From Clostridiales bacterium UBA1728 (lineage in GTDB: Bacteria; Bacillota; Clostridia; Oscillospirales; Oscillospiraceae), in the NCBI GenBank assembly GCA_002315975.1, contig DCIK01000020.1, positions 1 to 64,000 on the forward strand: a stretch of DNA of 64,000 nucleotides. The letters run 5' to 3'. The notes under the pieces were generated by a model. That model was given only the letters and a program-made list of their open reading frames with translations, did not search any database and was not told where the DNA came from. Made by a program: the position numbers and the translations under genes. This document shows positions 25,286 to 34,862 of this stretch, piece by piece (positions within the stretch are counted from its first letter, which is position 1; each line of letters begins with the position of its first letter).

Positions 25286-25471
25286 ATGGCTAAGCTGTCT
25301 ATGAAGCTCAAGCAGGCCCGTCCTGCCAAGTACTCCACCCGCGCTTACAACCGCTGCAAGCTCTGCGGCCGTCCCCACGCCTACCTGCGGAACTACGGCA
25401 TCTGCCGTATCTGCTTCCGCGAGCTGGCCTACAAGGGCCAGATTCCCGGCGTCAAGAAGGCTTCCTGGTAA
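25286..25471 (+). CDS. rpsN: 30S ribosomal protein S14, type Z
   Basis: This is the 61-residue zinc form of S14 with [12 protein letters not shown] and GICRICF providing the two cysteine pairs. It sits in its usual place after rplE. It is the last gene before a 430-base repeat-filled interruption of the operon. Confidence 0.98.
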   Translation: MAKLSMKLKQARPAKYSTRAYNRCKLCGRPHAYLRNYGICRICFRELAYKGQIPGVKKASW

Positions 25472-25901
25472 TTAAGCGGCCGGCTTTTTTCCGCCTGACT
25501 TCCTGAGCCTCGGTCGCTGCAGCACAACTACAGCTTCCTTCGGCGCGGATCGTCAGATCGAAAAAATCGTTACTGCTTCGAGGCGGTAACAGAATAAGGT
25601 TCCTGCGGACAGAATGTCCGCGGGAACCAAGCCCAAAGCCTCGCAGAGGATTCAATCATTTTCAATCGGGCTTTGCCCGATTGAAAATACACTGAGGCAA
25701 CAGCTGTTGCTGTTGCCCTCGCGCCGACCAAGGCGGCTATGCCGCCGCGATATGCGCGAGCAGCTCGTTGGAAATCGGAGATTTCCAACGAAACATTCGT
25801 CAAACAGGGTTTCGAAAGGCCGCGGCCAATCATGCATTGGCGCGGAACCTCGTCACCCTTAACCGGGAAACCGGTAACTCTAATAAGGAGGATAAAACTC
25901 T
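25472..25901 (+). other. Non-coding interruption of the ribosomal operon (rpsN-rpsH gap)
   Basis: No gene is supported in this 430-base gap. It holds a TTCCTGCGGAC/GTCCGCGGGAA hairpin near 25600-25626, the family A element A3, and a small ACCGG-GAAA-CCGGT hairpin with a GNRA tetraloop (25862-25875) just before the rpsH ribosome binding site. No convincing promoter or T-tailed terminator is visible, so transcription probably continues through. Confidence 0.6.
25638..25790. repeat. Family A composite palindrome (A3), inverted
   Basis: Read backwards relative to A1: the tail CCTCGCAGAG, a perfect 13-bp hairpin with TTT loop (25659-25687), CTGAG, a GGCAACAGC/GCTGTTGCC hairpin, the 43-nt core (25718-25760), and a CGTTGGAAAT/ATTTCCAACG hairpin with CGGAG loop. 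All stems differ from other copies but stay complementary. Confidence 0.8.
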
Positions 25902-26300
25902 ATGCAGATCACCGACCCCATCGCCGACATGCTGACCCGTATCCGCAATGCCGGCACCGCCAAGCACGAGAGTGTTGATGTCCCCGCTTCCAAGATGAAG
26001 AAGGCCATCGCCGAGATCCTGCTGAAGGAAGGCTACATCAAGGCCTATCAGCTCATCGACGACGGCACCCAGGGCGTCATCCGCATCACTCTCAAGTACC
26101 TCCCCGGCAAGGAAAAGGCCATCCAGGGCCTCAAGCGCGTCTCTAAGCCCGGCCTGCGTATCTACGCCGGCTCCGAGGAGCTTCCCCGCGTCCTCAAGGG
26201 CCTGGGCATCGCCATCATCTCCACCTCCAAGGGCGTCATGACCGACAAGGAAGCTCGCGCTGCCCACGTCGGCGGCGAAGTCCTTGCGTTCGTCTGGTAA
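25902..26300 (+). CDS. rpsH: 30S ribosomal protein S8
   Basis: S8 (132 residues) is a primary 16S rRNA binder and, in enterobacteria, the repressor of the spc operon. [18 protein letters not shown] and the C-terminal [20 protein letters not shown] are diagnostic. TAAGGAGG precedes the ATG. It restarts the operon after the repeat-filled gap. Confidence 0.98.
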   Translation: MQITDPIADMLTRIRNAGTAKHESVDVPASKMKKAIAEILLKEGYIKAYQLIDDGTQGVIRITLKYLPGKEKAIQGLKRVSKPGLRIYAGSEELPRVLKGLGIAIISTSKGVMTDKEARAAHVGGEVLAFVW

Positions 26301-26313
26301 GGAGGAGAAGAGA

Positions 26314-26856
26314 ATGTCTAGAATTGGTAGAGCTCCCATCACCGTTCCCGCCGGTGTCACTGTGACCGTCGACGAGAACAACCACATCACCGTCAAGGGC
26401 CCCAAGGGCAGCGCCGAGCGCACCGTGGCTCCCCAGATGATCGTGGAACAGAACGACGGCGTCCTCACCGTCAAGCGTCCCAACGACGAGAAGCAGAACC
26501 GTGCCCTGCACGGCCTGACCCGCACCCTCATCAACGACATGGTCGTTGGCGTGACCGAAGGCTTTTCCAAGACCCTCGAGATCGTGGGTGTCGGCTACCG
26601 TGCCACCAAGGAAGGCAACAAGCTCGTGCTGAACATCGGCTACTCTCACACCGTGAACGTGGAAGAGACCGCTGATATCCAGATCGACGTGCCCGATGCC
26701 AACCACATCGTCATCAAGGGCATCGACAAGCAGAAGGTCGGCCAGTTTGCTGCCGACGTCCGCGCCAAGCGCGCTCCCGAACCCTACAAGGGCAAGGGCA
26801 TCCGCTACCAGGGCGAGGTCGTCCGTACCAAGGTTGGCAAGACCGGCGCTAAGTAA
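26314..26856 (+). CDS. rplF: 50S ribosomal protein L6
   Basis: L6 (180 residues) supports the factor-binding region. MSRIGRAPITVPAGVTVTV and the C-terminal PEPYKGKGIRYQGEVVRTK are family signatures. The start at 26314 with AAGGAGG is used; the longer frame begins within rpsH. Spacing to rpsH is 13 bases. Confidence 0.98.
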   Translation: MSRIGRAPITVPAGVTVTVDENNHITVKGPKGSAERTVAPQMIVEQNDGVLTVKRPNDEKQNRALHGLTRTLINDMVVGVTEGFSKTLEIVGVGYRATKEGNKLVLNIGYSHTVNVEETADIQIDVPDANHIVIKGIDKQKVGQFAADVRAKRAPEPYKGKGIRYQGEVVRTKVGKTGAK

Positions 26857-26871
26857 GGGAGGATACGCTGA

Positions 26872-27231
26872 ATGGTTAAGAGACCCAATACTGCTGCACA
26901 GCGCGTCAAGCGCCACAACAGAGTCCGCGGTAAGGTGTCCGGCACTGCCGAGCGTCCCCGTCTCTGCGTGTTCCGCAGCGAAAATCACATCTACGCCCAG
27001 GTTATCGACGATGTGGCCGGCAACACTCTCGTGGCTGCCTCCACCGTTGAGAAGGGCTTTGAGGGCAACGGCGGCAACGTCGAAGCCGCCAAGAAGATCG
27101 GCCTGAAGGTCGCTGAGCGCTGCCTCGAGAAGGGTATCGACACTGTCGTTTTCGACCGTGGCGGTTACATCTATCACGGCCGCGTGCAGGCTCTGGCCGA
27201 GGCTGCCCGCGAGGGCGGCCTGAAGTTCTGA
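26872..27231 (+). CDS. rplR: 50S ribosomal protein L18
   Basis: L18 (119 residues) binds 5S rRNA together with L5. [36 protein letters not shown] and the C-terminal [20 protein letters not shown] define it. It is preceded by GGGAGG. Confidence 0.98.
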   Translation: MVKRPNTAAQRVKRHNRVRGKVSGTAERPRLCVFRSENHIYAQVIDDVAGNTLVAASTVEKGFEGNGGNVEAAKKIGLKVAERCLEKGIDTVVFDRGGYIYHGRVQALAEAAREGGLKF

Positions 27232-27247
27232 GGGAGGAGGAAGAATC

Positions 27248-27781
27248 ATGGCTTATAGCAACGACAAGCGCGACAATCGTCGCAACGCCCGCGAGAACGA
27301 GGGTCCCGAACTCATCGAAAAGATGGTGTTCCTGAACCGCGTCAGCAAGACCGTTAAGGGCGGCCGCGTGGCCAAGTTCTCCGCCCTTATGGTCGTCGGC
27401 GACGGCAAGGGCAAGGTTGGTTTCGGCATGGGCAAGGCCGCCGAAGTCTCCGAGGCTATCCGCAAGGGTATTGAGGATGCCAAGAAGAACATGACCACCA
27501 TCACCCTCTCCGGCACCACCATTCCTCACGAGGTCATCGGCGAGTTCGGCGCCGGCCGCGTGATGCTCAAGCCCGCTGCTCCCGGTACCGGCATCATCGC
27601 CGGCGGTGCAGTTCGTGCCGTTATGGAAGCCGTCGGCATCACTGACATTCGTGCCAAGTGCCTGCGCTCCAACAACCCCAACAATGTTGTGAATGCTACC
27701 ATGGCCGGTCTGAAGTCCCTCCGCGACGCCTCTCAGGTTGCCGCTGTCCGTGGCAAGACCGTCGATGAGCTGAAAGGTTAA
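27248..27781 (+). CDS. rpsE: 30S ribosomal protein S5
   Basis: S5 (177 residues) helps maintain decoding accuracy and mRNA helicase activity at the entry channel. [20 protein letters not shown], the [15 protein letters not shown] block and the C-terminal [16 protein letters not shown] are clear. The ribosome binding site is a strong GGGAGGAGG. Confidence 0.98.
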   Translation: MAYSNDKRDNRRNARENEGPELIEKMVFLNRVSKTVKGGRVAKFSALMVVGDGKGKVGFGMGKAAEVSEAIRKGIEDAKKNMTTITLSGTTIPHEVIGEFGAGRVMLKPAAPGTGIIAGGAVRAVMEAVGITDIRAKCLRSNNPNNVVNATMAGLKSLRDASQVAAVRGKTVDELKG

Positions 27782-27790
27782 GGTGGAAGC

Positions 27791-27970
27791 ATGGCTACTC
27801 TGAAAATCAAGCTCGTCAAGAGCCTGAACGGCAGACTGGATAAGCACATCGCTACTGCCAACTCCCTGGGCCTGTACAAGATCGGCAACGAGACCGTGCA
27901 GCCCGACAACGCCCAGACCCGCGGCAAGATCGCCAAGATCGGTTACCTGCTGCAGGTCACCGAAGAATAA
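27791..27970 (+). CDS. rpmD: 50S ribosomal protein L30
   Basis: This 59-residue gene lies between rpsE and rplO, the normal place for L30. The protein begins MATLKIKLVKSLNGR, contains LGLYKIGNETVQPDN, and ends KIAKIGYLLQVTEE, as expected for the family. GGTGGA precedes the ATG after a nine-base gap, and rplO follows after 12 bases. Confidence 0.96.
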   Translation: MATLKIKLVKSLNGRLDKHIATANSLGLYKIGNETVQPDNAQTRGKIAKIGYLLQVTEE

Positions 27971-27982
27971 GGAGGCCCTGTT

Positions 27983-28423
27983 ATGTTTATGAATGAGCTG
28001 TCTCCCAAGGCCGGCAGCACTCATGTTGCCAAGCGCAAGGGTAGAGGCATCGGCACCGGCAACGGCAAGACCGGCGGCCGTGGCCACAAGGGCCAGAAGG
28101 CTCGCTCCGGCGGCGGTGTCCGCATCGGCTTTGAAGGCGGCCAGATGCCTCTGGCTCGTCGCATCCCCAAGCGTGGCTTCCACAACATCTTTGCCAAGCC
28201 TCTGACCGCTGTGAATGTCAGCGTTCTGGAGTGCTTCGAGGACGGCGCTGTGGTCGACGCCAACGTTCTTCTGGCCGAGGGCATCCTCTCCAAGTGCGAA
28301 TACGGCCTGAAGATCCTCGGCAACGGCGAGATTACCAAGAAGCTCACTGTTAAGGCCTCCGCCTTCTCTGCAAGCGCCAAGGAAAAGATCGAGGCCGCTG
28401 GCGGAAAGGCCGAGGTGATCTGA
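27983..28423 (+). CDS. rplO: 50S ribosomal protein L15
   Basis: L15 (146 residues) is a late-assembly 50S protein. The Gly-rich [20 protein letters not shown] and [18 protein letters not shown] are unmistakable. The start at 27983 has AAGGAGG; a second ATG two codons later is also possible. Its TGA is directly followed by the GTG start of secY. Confidence 0.97.
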   Translation: MFMNELSPKAGSTHVAKRKGRGIGTGNGKTGGRGHKGQKARSGGGVRIGFEGGQMPLARRIPKRGFHNIFAKPLTAVNVSVLECFEDGAVVDANVLLAEGILSKCEYGLKILGNGEITKKLTVKASAFSASAKEKIEAAGGKAEVI

Positions 28424-29722
28424 GTGATCCAGACTTTCCGCAATGCGTGGAAGATTGATGAACTGCGGAAGAAGATCCTCTTTACCCTGTTTATCCTTCT
28501 CCTGTACCGCCTTGGCAATGCCATTCCCGTGCCTTATGTTGACGCTTCCAGCCTGGGCTCCTACTTTACCACCGTGCAGAACACCGTTCTGGGCCTGTTC
28601 AATACCATGTCCGGCGGTGCCTTCTCCCAGGCCACCATTTTTGCCCTGAGCATTCAGCCCTACATCAATGCATCCATCATCATTCAGCTCCTCTGCATTG
28701 CGATCCCCGCTCTGGAGCGTCTGAGCAAGGATGAGGGCGAAGAGGGCAAGAAGAAGATCGCTGCCATTACTCGCTATTCCACCGTGGGCATCGGCCTGCT
28801 GCAGGGCTTTGCCTACTACATGATGCTCCGCAATAACACCGCCACCTACGGTATCCTCAACGATACCGGCATGACGGCCATCGGCGGCATCGTCATCGTC
28901 CTCACCTTCACCGCCGGCTCCGCGCTGGTCATGTGGCTGGGTGAGCAGATCACCGAGTATGGCATCGGCAACGGCATCTCCATGCTGCTGTTTGCCGGTA
29001 TCGTCAGCCGCTTCCCCTCCGGCATCGGCAACCTGGTCTCCCAGGCTGTGAACGGCAGCATCAACTGGATCGCCGTGGTCCTGATGCTCCTCGGTGCCCT
29101 GGCCATGGTCGTGCTGATCATCTTCATCAATGATTCCGAGCGTCGCATCCCTGTGCAGTATTCCAAGCGCGTTGTGGGCCGCAAGCAGTACGGTGGCCAG
29201 TCCACCCACCTGCCCATGAAGGTGAACATGAGCGGCGTCATGCCCATCATCTTTGCCCAGTCCATCGCCTCTCTGCCCGCTACCATCGCTATGCTGGTGG
29301 GCGGAAGCACCGACAGCGGCTTTATGAAGGTCTTCGACTCCGGCACGATCTCTTACGCGATCATCTACTTCGCTCTTATCATTTTCTTTGCTTACTTCTA
29401 TGCTACCATCCAGTTCAATCCCATTGAGGTGGCTAACAACCTGAAGAAGAGCGGCGGCTTCATCCCCGGCTACCGTGCCGGCAAGCCCACCAGCGAATTT
29501 ATTCAGCGCGTTCTCAACAAGGTGACGCTCTTCGGCGCCCTGTATCTGGGCATCATCGCCTGCGTCCCCATCATCATCTCCGCTGTGTCCGAGGCTGCCA
29601 AGAACACCGGCATCTCCCTGGGCGGCACCTCCATCATCATCGTGGTGGGCGTTGCTCTCGAGACCGTGCAGGCTCTGGAGCAGCAGATGCTGATGCGTAA
29701 CTACAAGGGTTTCCTTGACTAA
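28424..29722 (+). CDS. secY: Protein translocase channel subunit SecY
   Basis: SecY (432 residues) is the ten-helix channel through which SecA, encoded at 11.8 kb, pushes preproteins. The N-terminal RNAWKIDELRKKILFTLFIL, the plug region and the cytoplasmic loop with RRIPVQYSKRVVG are conserved. The start is GTG, immediately after the rplO stop with no spacer, so translation is likely coupled to rplO. No separate Shine-Dalgarno is needed or obvious apart from CGAGG within rplO. Confidence 0.97.
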   Translation: MIQTFRNAWKIDELRKKILFTLFILLLYRLGNAIPVPYVDASSLGSYFTTVQNTVLGLFNTMSGGAFSQATIFALSIQPYINASIIIQLLCIAIPALERLSKDEGEEGKKKIAAITRYSTVGIGLLQGFAYYMMLRNNTATYGILNDTGMTAIGGIVIVLTFTAGSALVMWLGEQITEYGIGNGISMLLFAGIVSRFPSGIGNLVSQAVNGSINWIAVVLMLLGALAMVVLIIFINDSERRIPVQYSKRVVGRKQYGGQSTHLPMKVNMSGVMPIIFAQSIASLPATIAMLVGGSTDSGFMKVFDSGTISYAIIYFALIIFFAYFYATIQFNPIEVANNLKKSGGFIPGYRAGKPTSEFIQRVLNKVTLFGALYLGIIACVPIIISAVSEAAKNTGISLGGTSIIIVVGVALETVQALEQQMLMRNYKGFLD

Positions 29723-29734
29723 GGAGTAGTGAGC

Positions 29735-30367
29735 ATGAGACTGATTCTTTTAGGAGCCCCCGGTGCCGGCAAGGGCACCCAGGCCGATGTGATCAGCGCC
29801 AAGCTGAACATCCCCACCATCTCCACCGGCAACATCCTTCGCGCCGCCGTCAAGGCCGGCACGCCCATCGGCAAGCAGGCCGAGGGCTACATGAAGGCCG
29901 GTCAGCTGGTGCCCGATGAAGTCATCATCGGCATCATGCAGGAGCGTCTCAAGGAAGACGACTGCAAGAACGGCTACATTCTCGACGGTATGCCCCGCAC
30001 CATTCCCCAGGCTGAGGCCCTTGTGACCGGCGGCGTGGAGATCGACTGTGCGCTGAGCATCGAGATTGCCGACGAAACCATCGTGGAGCGCATGAGCGGC
30101 CGTCGCACCTGCCCCGACTGCGGCGCTTCCTACCACATCGTCAACTCCCCCAGCAAGGTGGAAGGCATTTGCGACAAGTGCGGCGCCCAGCTTGTTATCC
30201 GTGCGGACGACAAGGCCGAGACCGTCAAGGCCCGTCTGGTGACCTATCACAAGGAAACCGAGCCTCTCAAGGACTTCTATGCCAGGATGGGCAAGCTGAA
30301 GACTGTGGACAACCAGCCCAGCATTGCTGAGACCTCGGAAGCCATCTTCCGCGTGCTCGGCATCTGA
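29735..30367 (+). CDS. adk: Adenylate kinase, zinc type
   Basis: Adenylate kinase (210 residues) balances ATP, ADP and AMP. The P-loop [14 protein letters not shown] is at residues 5-18, the AMP-site [11 protein letters not shown] near 84, and the LID carries CPDCG and CDKCG, the zinc-binding form common in Gram-positives. The usual phrase is DGFPRT; here Phe is Met. The ATG at 29735, eight bases after AAGGAG, is preferred over an in-frame GTG at 29729. Confidence 0.96.
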   Translation: MRLILLGAPGAGKGTQADVISAKLNIPTISTGNILRAAVKAGTPIGKQAEGYMKAGQLVPDEVIIGIMQERLKEDDCKNGYILDGMPRTIPQAEALVTGGVEIDCALSIEIADETIVERMSGRRTCPDCGASYHIVNSPSKVEGICDKCGAQLVIRADDKAETVKARLVTYHKETEPLKDFYARMGKLKTVDNQPSIAETSEAIFRVLGI

Positions 30368-30373
30368 TAACTC

Positions 30374-31132
30374 ATGATGATCAGCGTAAAATCATCAAGA
30401 GAAATCGAACTGATGCGTGCCGCCGGTCGGATTGCCGCCGGCGCACGCACAGCTGCCCGACTGGCTTTGAAGCCGGGCATCACCACGCAGGAGATCGATC
30501 GGGTGGTAAACGCCTATATCCTCTCCCAACACGCGGTGCCAACCTTCCTCGGGTACGGCGGCTTTCCCGCCAGCACCTGCGTTTCCGTAAACAACGAGGT
30601 CATCCACGGAATCCCCGGAAAGAGGGTTATTCACGAGGGCGACATCGTATCCATTGATGTGGGCGCCACTTTTAAGGGTTATGTGGGCGACTGCGCCGGA
30701 ACCTATCCCGTGGGCGACTGTGCCCCCGAGGCTCTGGAGCTCATCGATGTAACCCGCAAGAGCTTTTTCGAGGGCATCAAGCTGGCCCGCTCCGGTAACC
30801 GCCTCTCCGACGTCAGTCACGCCATTCAGCAGTATGTGGAGTCCCACGGCTGCAGCGTGGTCCGCGACTATGTGGGACACGGCATCGGTTCGGAAATGCA
30901 CGAAGACCCCCAGGTACCCAATTACGGTCGGCCCGGCCACGGCCCCCTGCTGTGCAGCGGCATGACCATCGCCGTAGAGCCCATGGTGAACCGGGGCGCG
31001 TACGATGTGCGCGTTCTGAGCAACGAATGGACAGTAGTTACGCTGGACGGAAGCCTTTCCGCCCACTATGAAAACACCATTCTCATCACCAAAGACGAAG
31101 CGGAGATCCTGACCATGGCGGACGATATTTGA
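30374..31132 (+). CDS. map: Methionine aminopeptidase, type I
   Basis: This 252-residue metallopeptidase removes the initiator methionine. The five metal ligands are visible in [20 protein letters not shown] (two Asp), [10 protein letters not shown] (His), IAVEPM (Glu) and the late YENTILIT (Glu). It starts with tandem ATG codons six bases after the adk stop and lacks a strong ribosome binding site, so it is probably translated by coupling. It begins the adk-map-infA-rpmJ stretch typical of Firmicutes. Confidence 0.95.
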   Translation: MMISVKSSREIELMRAAGRIAAGARTAARLALKPGITTQEIDRVVNAYILSQHAVPTFLGYGGFPASTCVSVNNEVIHGIPGKRVIHEGDIVSIDVGATFKGYVGDCAGTYPVGDCAPEALELIDVTRKSFFEGIKLARSGNRLSDVSHAIQQYVESHGCSVVRDYVGHGIGSEMHEDPQVPNYGRPGHGPLLCSGMTIAVEPMVNRGAYDVRVLSNEWTVVTLDGSLSAHYENTILITKDEAEILTMADDI

Positions 31133-31143
31133 GGAGGGAAAGC

Positions 31144-31362
31144 ATGGCAAAAGACGATATGATCGAGACCGAAGGCACGGTTCTGGAATCCCTGCCCAAC
31201 ACCACCTTCCTGGTGGACATCGGCAACGGACACTCTGTTCTGGCCCACATCTCCGGTAAGCTCCGGATGAACTTCATCCGTATCCTGCCCGGCGATAAGG
31301 TGACGGTGCAGCTGAGCCCCTACGATCTCACCAAGGGCCGCATCACCTGGCGGTCCAAGTAA
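31144..31362 (+). CDS. infA: Translation initiation factor IF-1
   Basis: IF-1 (72 residues) is an OB-fold protein that occupies the A site during initiation. [20 protein letters not shown] and the C-terminal [13 protein letters not shown] match the family, although ITWR replaces the more common ITYR. GAGGAGGG lies just upstream. No KOW-domain protein is present between map and infA, unlike in Bacillus. Confidence 0.97.
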   Translation: MAKDDMIETEGTVLESLPNTTFLVDIGNGHSVLAHISGKLRMNFIRILPGDKVTVQLSPYDLTKGRITWRSK

Positions 31363-31399
31363 GAAAGACCCTACGGAATTATTGCAGGAGGGTAAAGCA

Positions 31400-31513
31400 A
31401 TGAAAGTACGTCCCAGCGTGAAGCCCATTTGCGAGAAGTGCAAGATCATCAAGCGCAAGGGCAAGGTCATGTGCATCTGCGAGAACCCCAAGCACAAGCA
31501 GCGTCAGGGCTGA
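31400..31513 (+). CDS. rpmJ: 50S ribosomal protein L36
   Basis: L36 is 37 residues, with the zinc-binding form: [20 protein letters not shown] supplies CxxC and [13 protein letters not shown] supplies the later Cys and His ligands. AGGAGGG precedes the ATG. Confidence 0.97.
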   Translation: MKVRPSVKPICEKCKIIKRKGKVMCICENPKHKQRQG

Positions 31514-31589
31514 TTCGCCCGCACATCACCCCATTTGTTTCACTGACAAAGCATTTGCGTGAGTCAAAAGGGTAAATGAAAAACACCCT

Positions 31590-31683
31590 GAGACTGGCAA
31601 AGCGAGTCCTCGCGCCGACCAAAGCGGCGCAGCCGCTGCGATCAGCGCGAGTAAATCAGATGAAAGACGGAGTTTTTCATCTG
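31590..31683. repeat. Family A composite palindrome (A4) in the rpmJ-rpsM gap
   Basis: The 43-nt core (31609-31651, inner stem AGCGGC/GCCGCT) is followed by a CAGATGAAA/TTTCATCTG hairpin whose loop contains ACGGAGT. A short GACT/AGTC pair precedes the core. Orientation is as in A3 and A5. Confidence 0.75.
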
Positions 31684-31731
31684 AAACAGCCAAAATCGAG
31701 TCTGCAATTGATGGCTCGCGGGCGGTCCTCA

Positions 31732-31790
31732 TTATGCCATGGACCACGCAAGCCCGAAGATATGGCATAAAATCAATGAAAGGATTGATT
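31732..31790 (+). promoter_or_regulatory. Hairpins in front of rpsM enclosing the ribosome binding site
   Basis: TTATGCCAT pairs with ATGGCATAA (31732-31770). Immediately after, AATCAAT and ATTGATT (31771-31790) form a stem whose loop is the purine-rich GAAAGG, the only Shine-Dalgarno candidate for rpsM. This could gate translation of the alpha operon. Confidence 0.5.
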
Positions 31791-31797
31791 GCAAAAC

Positions 31798-32166
31798 ATG
31801 GCAAGAATTTCCGGCGTTGACCTGCCGAGAGAGAAGCGCATTGAGATCGCTCTCACCTACGTCTACGGCATCGGCCTCACCAGCGCGAAGAAGATCATCG
31901 AGATGACCGGTATCAACCCCGATACCCGTGTCAAGGACCTCACCGATGAGGAAGAGGCTCGCATCCGCGAAGTCATCGACCAGCACTTCCTGGTGGAAGG
32001 CGACCTTCGTCGTCAGACCGCTCTGGACATCAAGCGTCTCATGGAGATCGGCTCCTATCGCGGCAACCGCCATCGCAAGGGCCTGCCCGTGCGCGGCCAG
32101 CGCAGCAAGACCAACGCTCGTACCCGCAAGGGCCCCAAGCGCACCATCGCCAACAAGAAGAAGTAA
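31798..32166 (+). CDS. rpsM: 30S ribosomal protein S13
   Basis: S13 (122 residues) forms head-to-50S bridges. [30 protein letters not shown] and the C-terminal [18 protein letters not shown] are diagnostic. The first gene after the 284-base gap, it opens the alpha block. Its ribosome binding site lies in a small hairpin loop. An in-frame TTG nine bases earlier is not needed. Confidence 0.97.
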   Translation: MARISGVDLPREKRIEIALTYVYGIGLTSAKKIIEMTGINPDTRVKDLTDEEEARIREVIDQHFLVEGDLRRQTALDIKRLMEIGSYRGNRHRKGLPVRGQRSKTNARTRKGPKRTIANKKK

Positions 32167-32182
32167 AGGAGGGAACTGATTC

Positions 32183-32587
32183 ATGGCTACTCAGCAGAAG
32201 GGCAAGAAAGTTGTCCGTACTCGCCGTCGCGAGAAAAAGAACATTGAGAAGGGTCAGGTGCACATCAGCTCCTCCTTCAACAACACCATGGTGACCATCA
32301 CCGATACCAATGGCAATGCCATTTCCTGGGCTTCCTCCGGCGGCCTCGGCTTCCGTGGCAGCAAGAAGTCCACTCCCTTCGCCGCTCAGTCCGCCGCCGA
32401 GACTGCGGGCCGCGCTGCTATGGAGCATGGCCTCAAGTCCGTTGAGGTCTTTGTGAAGGGCCCCGGCTCCGGCCGTGAGGCTGCCATCCGGGCTCTGCAG
32501 ACCGTAGGCCTGGAAGTGACGATGATCAAGGACGTGACCCCCATCCCCCACAACGGATGCCGTCCGCCCAAGCGTCGCCGCGTCTGA
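32183..32587 (+). CDS. rpsK: 30S ribosomal protein S11
   Basis: S11 (134 residues) lines the platform near the mRNA exit. [19 protein letters not shown] and the C-terminal [14 protein letters not shown] are conserved. AAAGGAGG precedes the ATG, 16 bases after rpsM. Confidence 0.98.
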   Translation: MATQQKGKKVVRTRRREKKNIEKGQVHISSSFNNTMVTITDTNGNAISWASSGGLGFRGSKKSTPFAAQSAAETAGRAAMEHGLKSVEVFVKGPGSGREAAIRALQTVGLEVTMIKDVTPIPHNGCRPPKRRRV

Positions 32588-32603
32588 TAGGAGGTAAAGG
32601 AAT

Positions 32604-33230
32604 ATGGCAAGATATACCGAGGCCGTTTGCCGGCAGTGCCGCCGCGAAGGCCAGAAGCTCTTTCTGAAGGGCGATAAGTGCTACACTGAAAAGTGCGCCA
32701 TGGTTACCCGGGGTAAGGTTCCCGGCGCCCACGGCGATGGTCGCAGCAAGACCTCTGAATACGGCCTGCAGCTGCGTGAGAAGCAGAAGGCCAAGCGTTA
32801 CTACGGCGTTCTGGAGAAGCAGTTCCGCGGCTACTACGAAATGGCCTGCCGCAAGAGCGGCCAGGCCGGCCAGAACCTGCTCTCCATCCTCGAGACCCGT
32901 CTGGACAACGTGATCTACCGTCTGGGCTTTGCCATGAGCCGCGCTGAGGCTCGTCAGCTTGTCACCCACGGTCACTTCACCGTCAACGGCAAGAAGGTCA
33001 ATGTGCCCAGCTACCTGGTGAAGCCCGGCATGACCATCACCCTGAAGGAAACCAGCCGCGACCTGGAGAAGATCAAGTCCAGCCTCGAAGCCAATGCCTT
33101 CCGTCAGCCCCCCAAGTGGCTGGAGTACGATGCCAACAGCCTCGTGGCCAAGGTTGTCGCCGTCCCCGAGCGTGACGACATCGACCTGCCCATCGAGGAG
33201 CATCTGATCGTCGAGTTGTACTCCAAGTAA
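32604..33230 (+). CDS. rpsD: 30S ribosomal protein S4
   Basis: S4 (208 residues) starts 30S assembly and in many bacteria represses its own operon. The N-terminal domain has four cysteines (CRQCRRE, then CYTEKC), indicating the zinc form. [20 protein letters not shown] and [20 protein letters not shown] form the S4 RNA-binding domain. TAGGAGG precedes the ATG. A 70-base spacer with a CATCC/GGGTG pairing separates it from rpoA. Confidence 0.98.
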   Translation: MARYTEAVCRQCRREGQKLFLKGDKCYTEKCAMVTRGKVPGAHGDGRSKTSEYGLQLREKQKAKRYYGVLEKQFRGYYEMACRKSGQAGQNLLSILETRLDNVIYRLGFAMSRAEARQLVTHGHFTVNGKKVNVPSYLVKPGMTITLKETSRDLEKIKSSLEANAFRQPPKWLEYDANSLVAKVVAVPERDDIDLPIEEHLIVELYSK

Positions 33231-33300
33231 TACCCCCGCCAATTGGAAAGCTGTAAACATCCCGATGCCTTAGGGTGTCGAATCTAAAGGAGGGTACTAC

Positions 33301-34251
33301 ATGATCGAAATTGAAAAGCCGCGCATCGACTGCTTTGATTCCAGCACGGACGAGTCCTATGGCAAGTTTGTGGTGGAGCCGTTAGAGCGTGGTTACGGCA
33401 CGACTCTGGGCAACGCCCTGCGTCGTGTGCTCCTCTCCTCTCTGCCCGGCACGGCGGTCTGCTCTGTCAAGATTGCCGGTATCCAGCATGAGTTTTCCAC
33501 CATCCCCGGCGTGAAGGAAGACATGACGGAGATCGTCCTGAATATCAAGGGCATCATCGCCAAGCTTCACTCCGCCGGCAACAAGACCGTCTATATCGAG
33601 GCTGCCGGTGAGCGTGAGATCACCGCGGGCGACATCAAGGCCGATGCCGAGGTCGAGATTCTTAATCCCGATCTTCACATCTGCACCCTGAACGCCGAGG
33701 GCTCCATCTCCATGGAGCTGAGCTTCAGCCATGGCCGCGGCTACGTGTCTGCCGACCGCAACAAGGTCGCGGGCGCTCCCATCGGCACCATCCCCGTGGA
33801 CTCCATCTACACGCCCGTTCTCAAGGTGAACTACAGCGTGGAGAATACCCGCGTGGGCAACCAGACGGACTTCGATAAGCTGACCGTGGAGGTCTGGACT
33901 GACAAGACCATCACGGCCAGGGATGCCGTCTCTCTGGGCGCCAAGATTCTCGTGGATCACTTCACCCTCTTCACCGACCTCAGCGACACCGCTGCCACCA
34001 GCTCCGTCGTTGTGGAGAAGAAGGATGAGACCCACGACAAGGTGCTGGAGATGACCATTGAGGAACTGGATCTTTCGGTTCGTAGCTTCAACTGTCTCAA
34101 GCGCGCCAACATTAACACCGTCGAGGACCTGATCAGCAAGACTCAGGACGAGATGATCAAGGTTCGCAACCTGGGCCGCAAGTCTCTGGAAGAAGTCGAG
34201 CACAAGCTCGAAATGATGGGACTGTCTCTGGCCAAGGACGACAACCAGTGA
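33301..34251 (+). CDS. rpoA: RNA polymerase alpha subunit
   Basis: Alpha (316 residues) nucleates RNA polymerase assembly. The N-terminal dimerisation domain has [20 protein letters not shown]. The C-terminal DNA-binding domain has [20 protein letters not shown] and [27 protein letters not shown] precedes the ATG. Confidence 0.98.
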   Translation: MIEIEKPRIDCFDSSTDESYGKFVVEPLERGYGTTLGNALRRVLLSSLPGTAVCSVKIAGIQHEFSTIPGVKEDMTEIVLNIKGIIAKLHSAGNKTVYIEAAGEREITAGDIKADAEVEILNPDLHICTLNAEGSISMELSFSHGRGYVSADRNKVAGAPIGTIPVDSIYTPVLKVNYSVENTRVGNQTDFDKLTVEVWTDKTITARDAVSLGAKILVDHFTLFTDLSDTAATSSVVVEKKDETHDKVLEMTIEELDLSVRSFNCLKRANINTVEDLISKTQDEMIKVRNLGRKSLEEVEHKLEMMGLSLAKDDNQ

Positions 34252-34274
34252 ATAAATTCGGAGGTTAACAACAC

Positions 34275-34616
34275 ATGCCTGCTAACAGAAAACTCGGCAA
34301 GACCACCGATCAGCGCATGGCTATGCTCCGCCAGCAGGTCACCGACCTCCTGGACAAGGGCCGCATGGAAACCACCATTTCCCGCGCCAAGGAGATCGCT
34401 CCCCTTGCTGAGAAGATGATCACTCTCGGTAAGGAAGGCGGACTCGCCAACTATCGCCAGGCCAATGCCTTCATCACCCGTGAAGACGTTGCCAAGCGCG
34501 TTTTTGACGATACTGCCAAGAAGTACGCTGAGCGTAACGGCGGCTACACCCGCATCATCCGTCTCGGCGCCCGCAAGGGCGACGCCGCCGAGATGGCCAT
34601 CATCGAGCTGGTGTAA
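34275..34616 (+). CDS. rplQ: 50S ribosomal protein L17
   Basis: L17 (113 residues) is the last gene of the cluster. [20 protein letters not shown] and the C-terminal [20 protein letters not shown] identify it. The gene is followed directly by a strong intrinsic terminator. Confidence 0.98.
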   Translation: MPANRKLGKTTDQRMAMLRQQVTDLLDKGRMETTISRAKEIAPLAEKMITLGKEGGLANYRQANAFITREDVAKRVFDDTAKKYAERNGGYTRIIRLGARKGDAAEMAIIELV

Positions 34617-34629
34617 TTTTCCCAAACAG

Positions 34630-34666
34630 AAAATCCCTCACAGCGCAGGCTGTGGGGGATTTTTTG
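34630..34666 (+). terminator. Terminator of the ribosomal operon
   Basis: AATCCCTCACAG pairs with CTGTGGGGGATT around a CGCAGG loop and is followed by a run of T residues, 14 bases after the rplQ stop. Confidence 0.9.
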
Positions 34667-34678
34667 CATGTTTATCAA

Positions 34679-34774
34679 CAAAGACAGGGGACGGTTCTCT
34701 GTCTTGCATGATTAGCATACGAACAAACAAAGACAGAGAACCGTCCCCTGTCTTGCACGTCCCCTGTCTTGCAC
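34679..34774. repeat. Family B inverted repeat (B1)
   Basis: Two 28-base inverted arms, each containing GACAGGGGACGGTTCTCTGTC or its complement in full, are spaced by 21 bases. A third partial arm (GTCCCCTGTCTTGCAC) follows in tandem. It lies between the rplQ terminator and the dnaE promoter. Confidence 0.8.
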
Positions 34775-34793
34775 GAGATGCGTTCGAAATGCC

Positions 34794-34822
34794 TTGTCAA
34801 GTGCCCGGAAAAGCGATATAAT
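34794..34822 (+). promoter_or_regulatory. Promoter of dnaE
   Basis: TTGTCA (34794-34799) and a perfect TATAAT (34817-34822) are separated by 17 bases. The expected transcript carries a ~135-base leader containing family A element A5. Confidence 0.8.
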
Positions 34823-34862
34823 GTAACAAATGTAAAAAGCCCAACAGAACCTGTTTCTCGCC

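Noticed and set aside
25614..25862. Open frame of 82 aa in the rpsN-rpsH gap
   Set aside because: It runs straight through the family A palindrome, has no ribosome binding site and encodes the repeat rather than a protein.
27002..29209. 735-aa minus-strand open frame across rpsE to secY
   Set aside because: It is antisense to clear ribosomal and secY genes, lacks any recognisable domain, and is the mirror expected from high-GC third codon positions.
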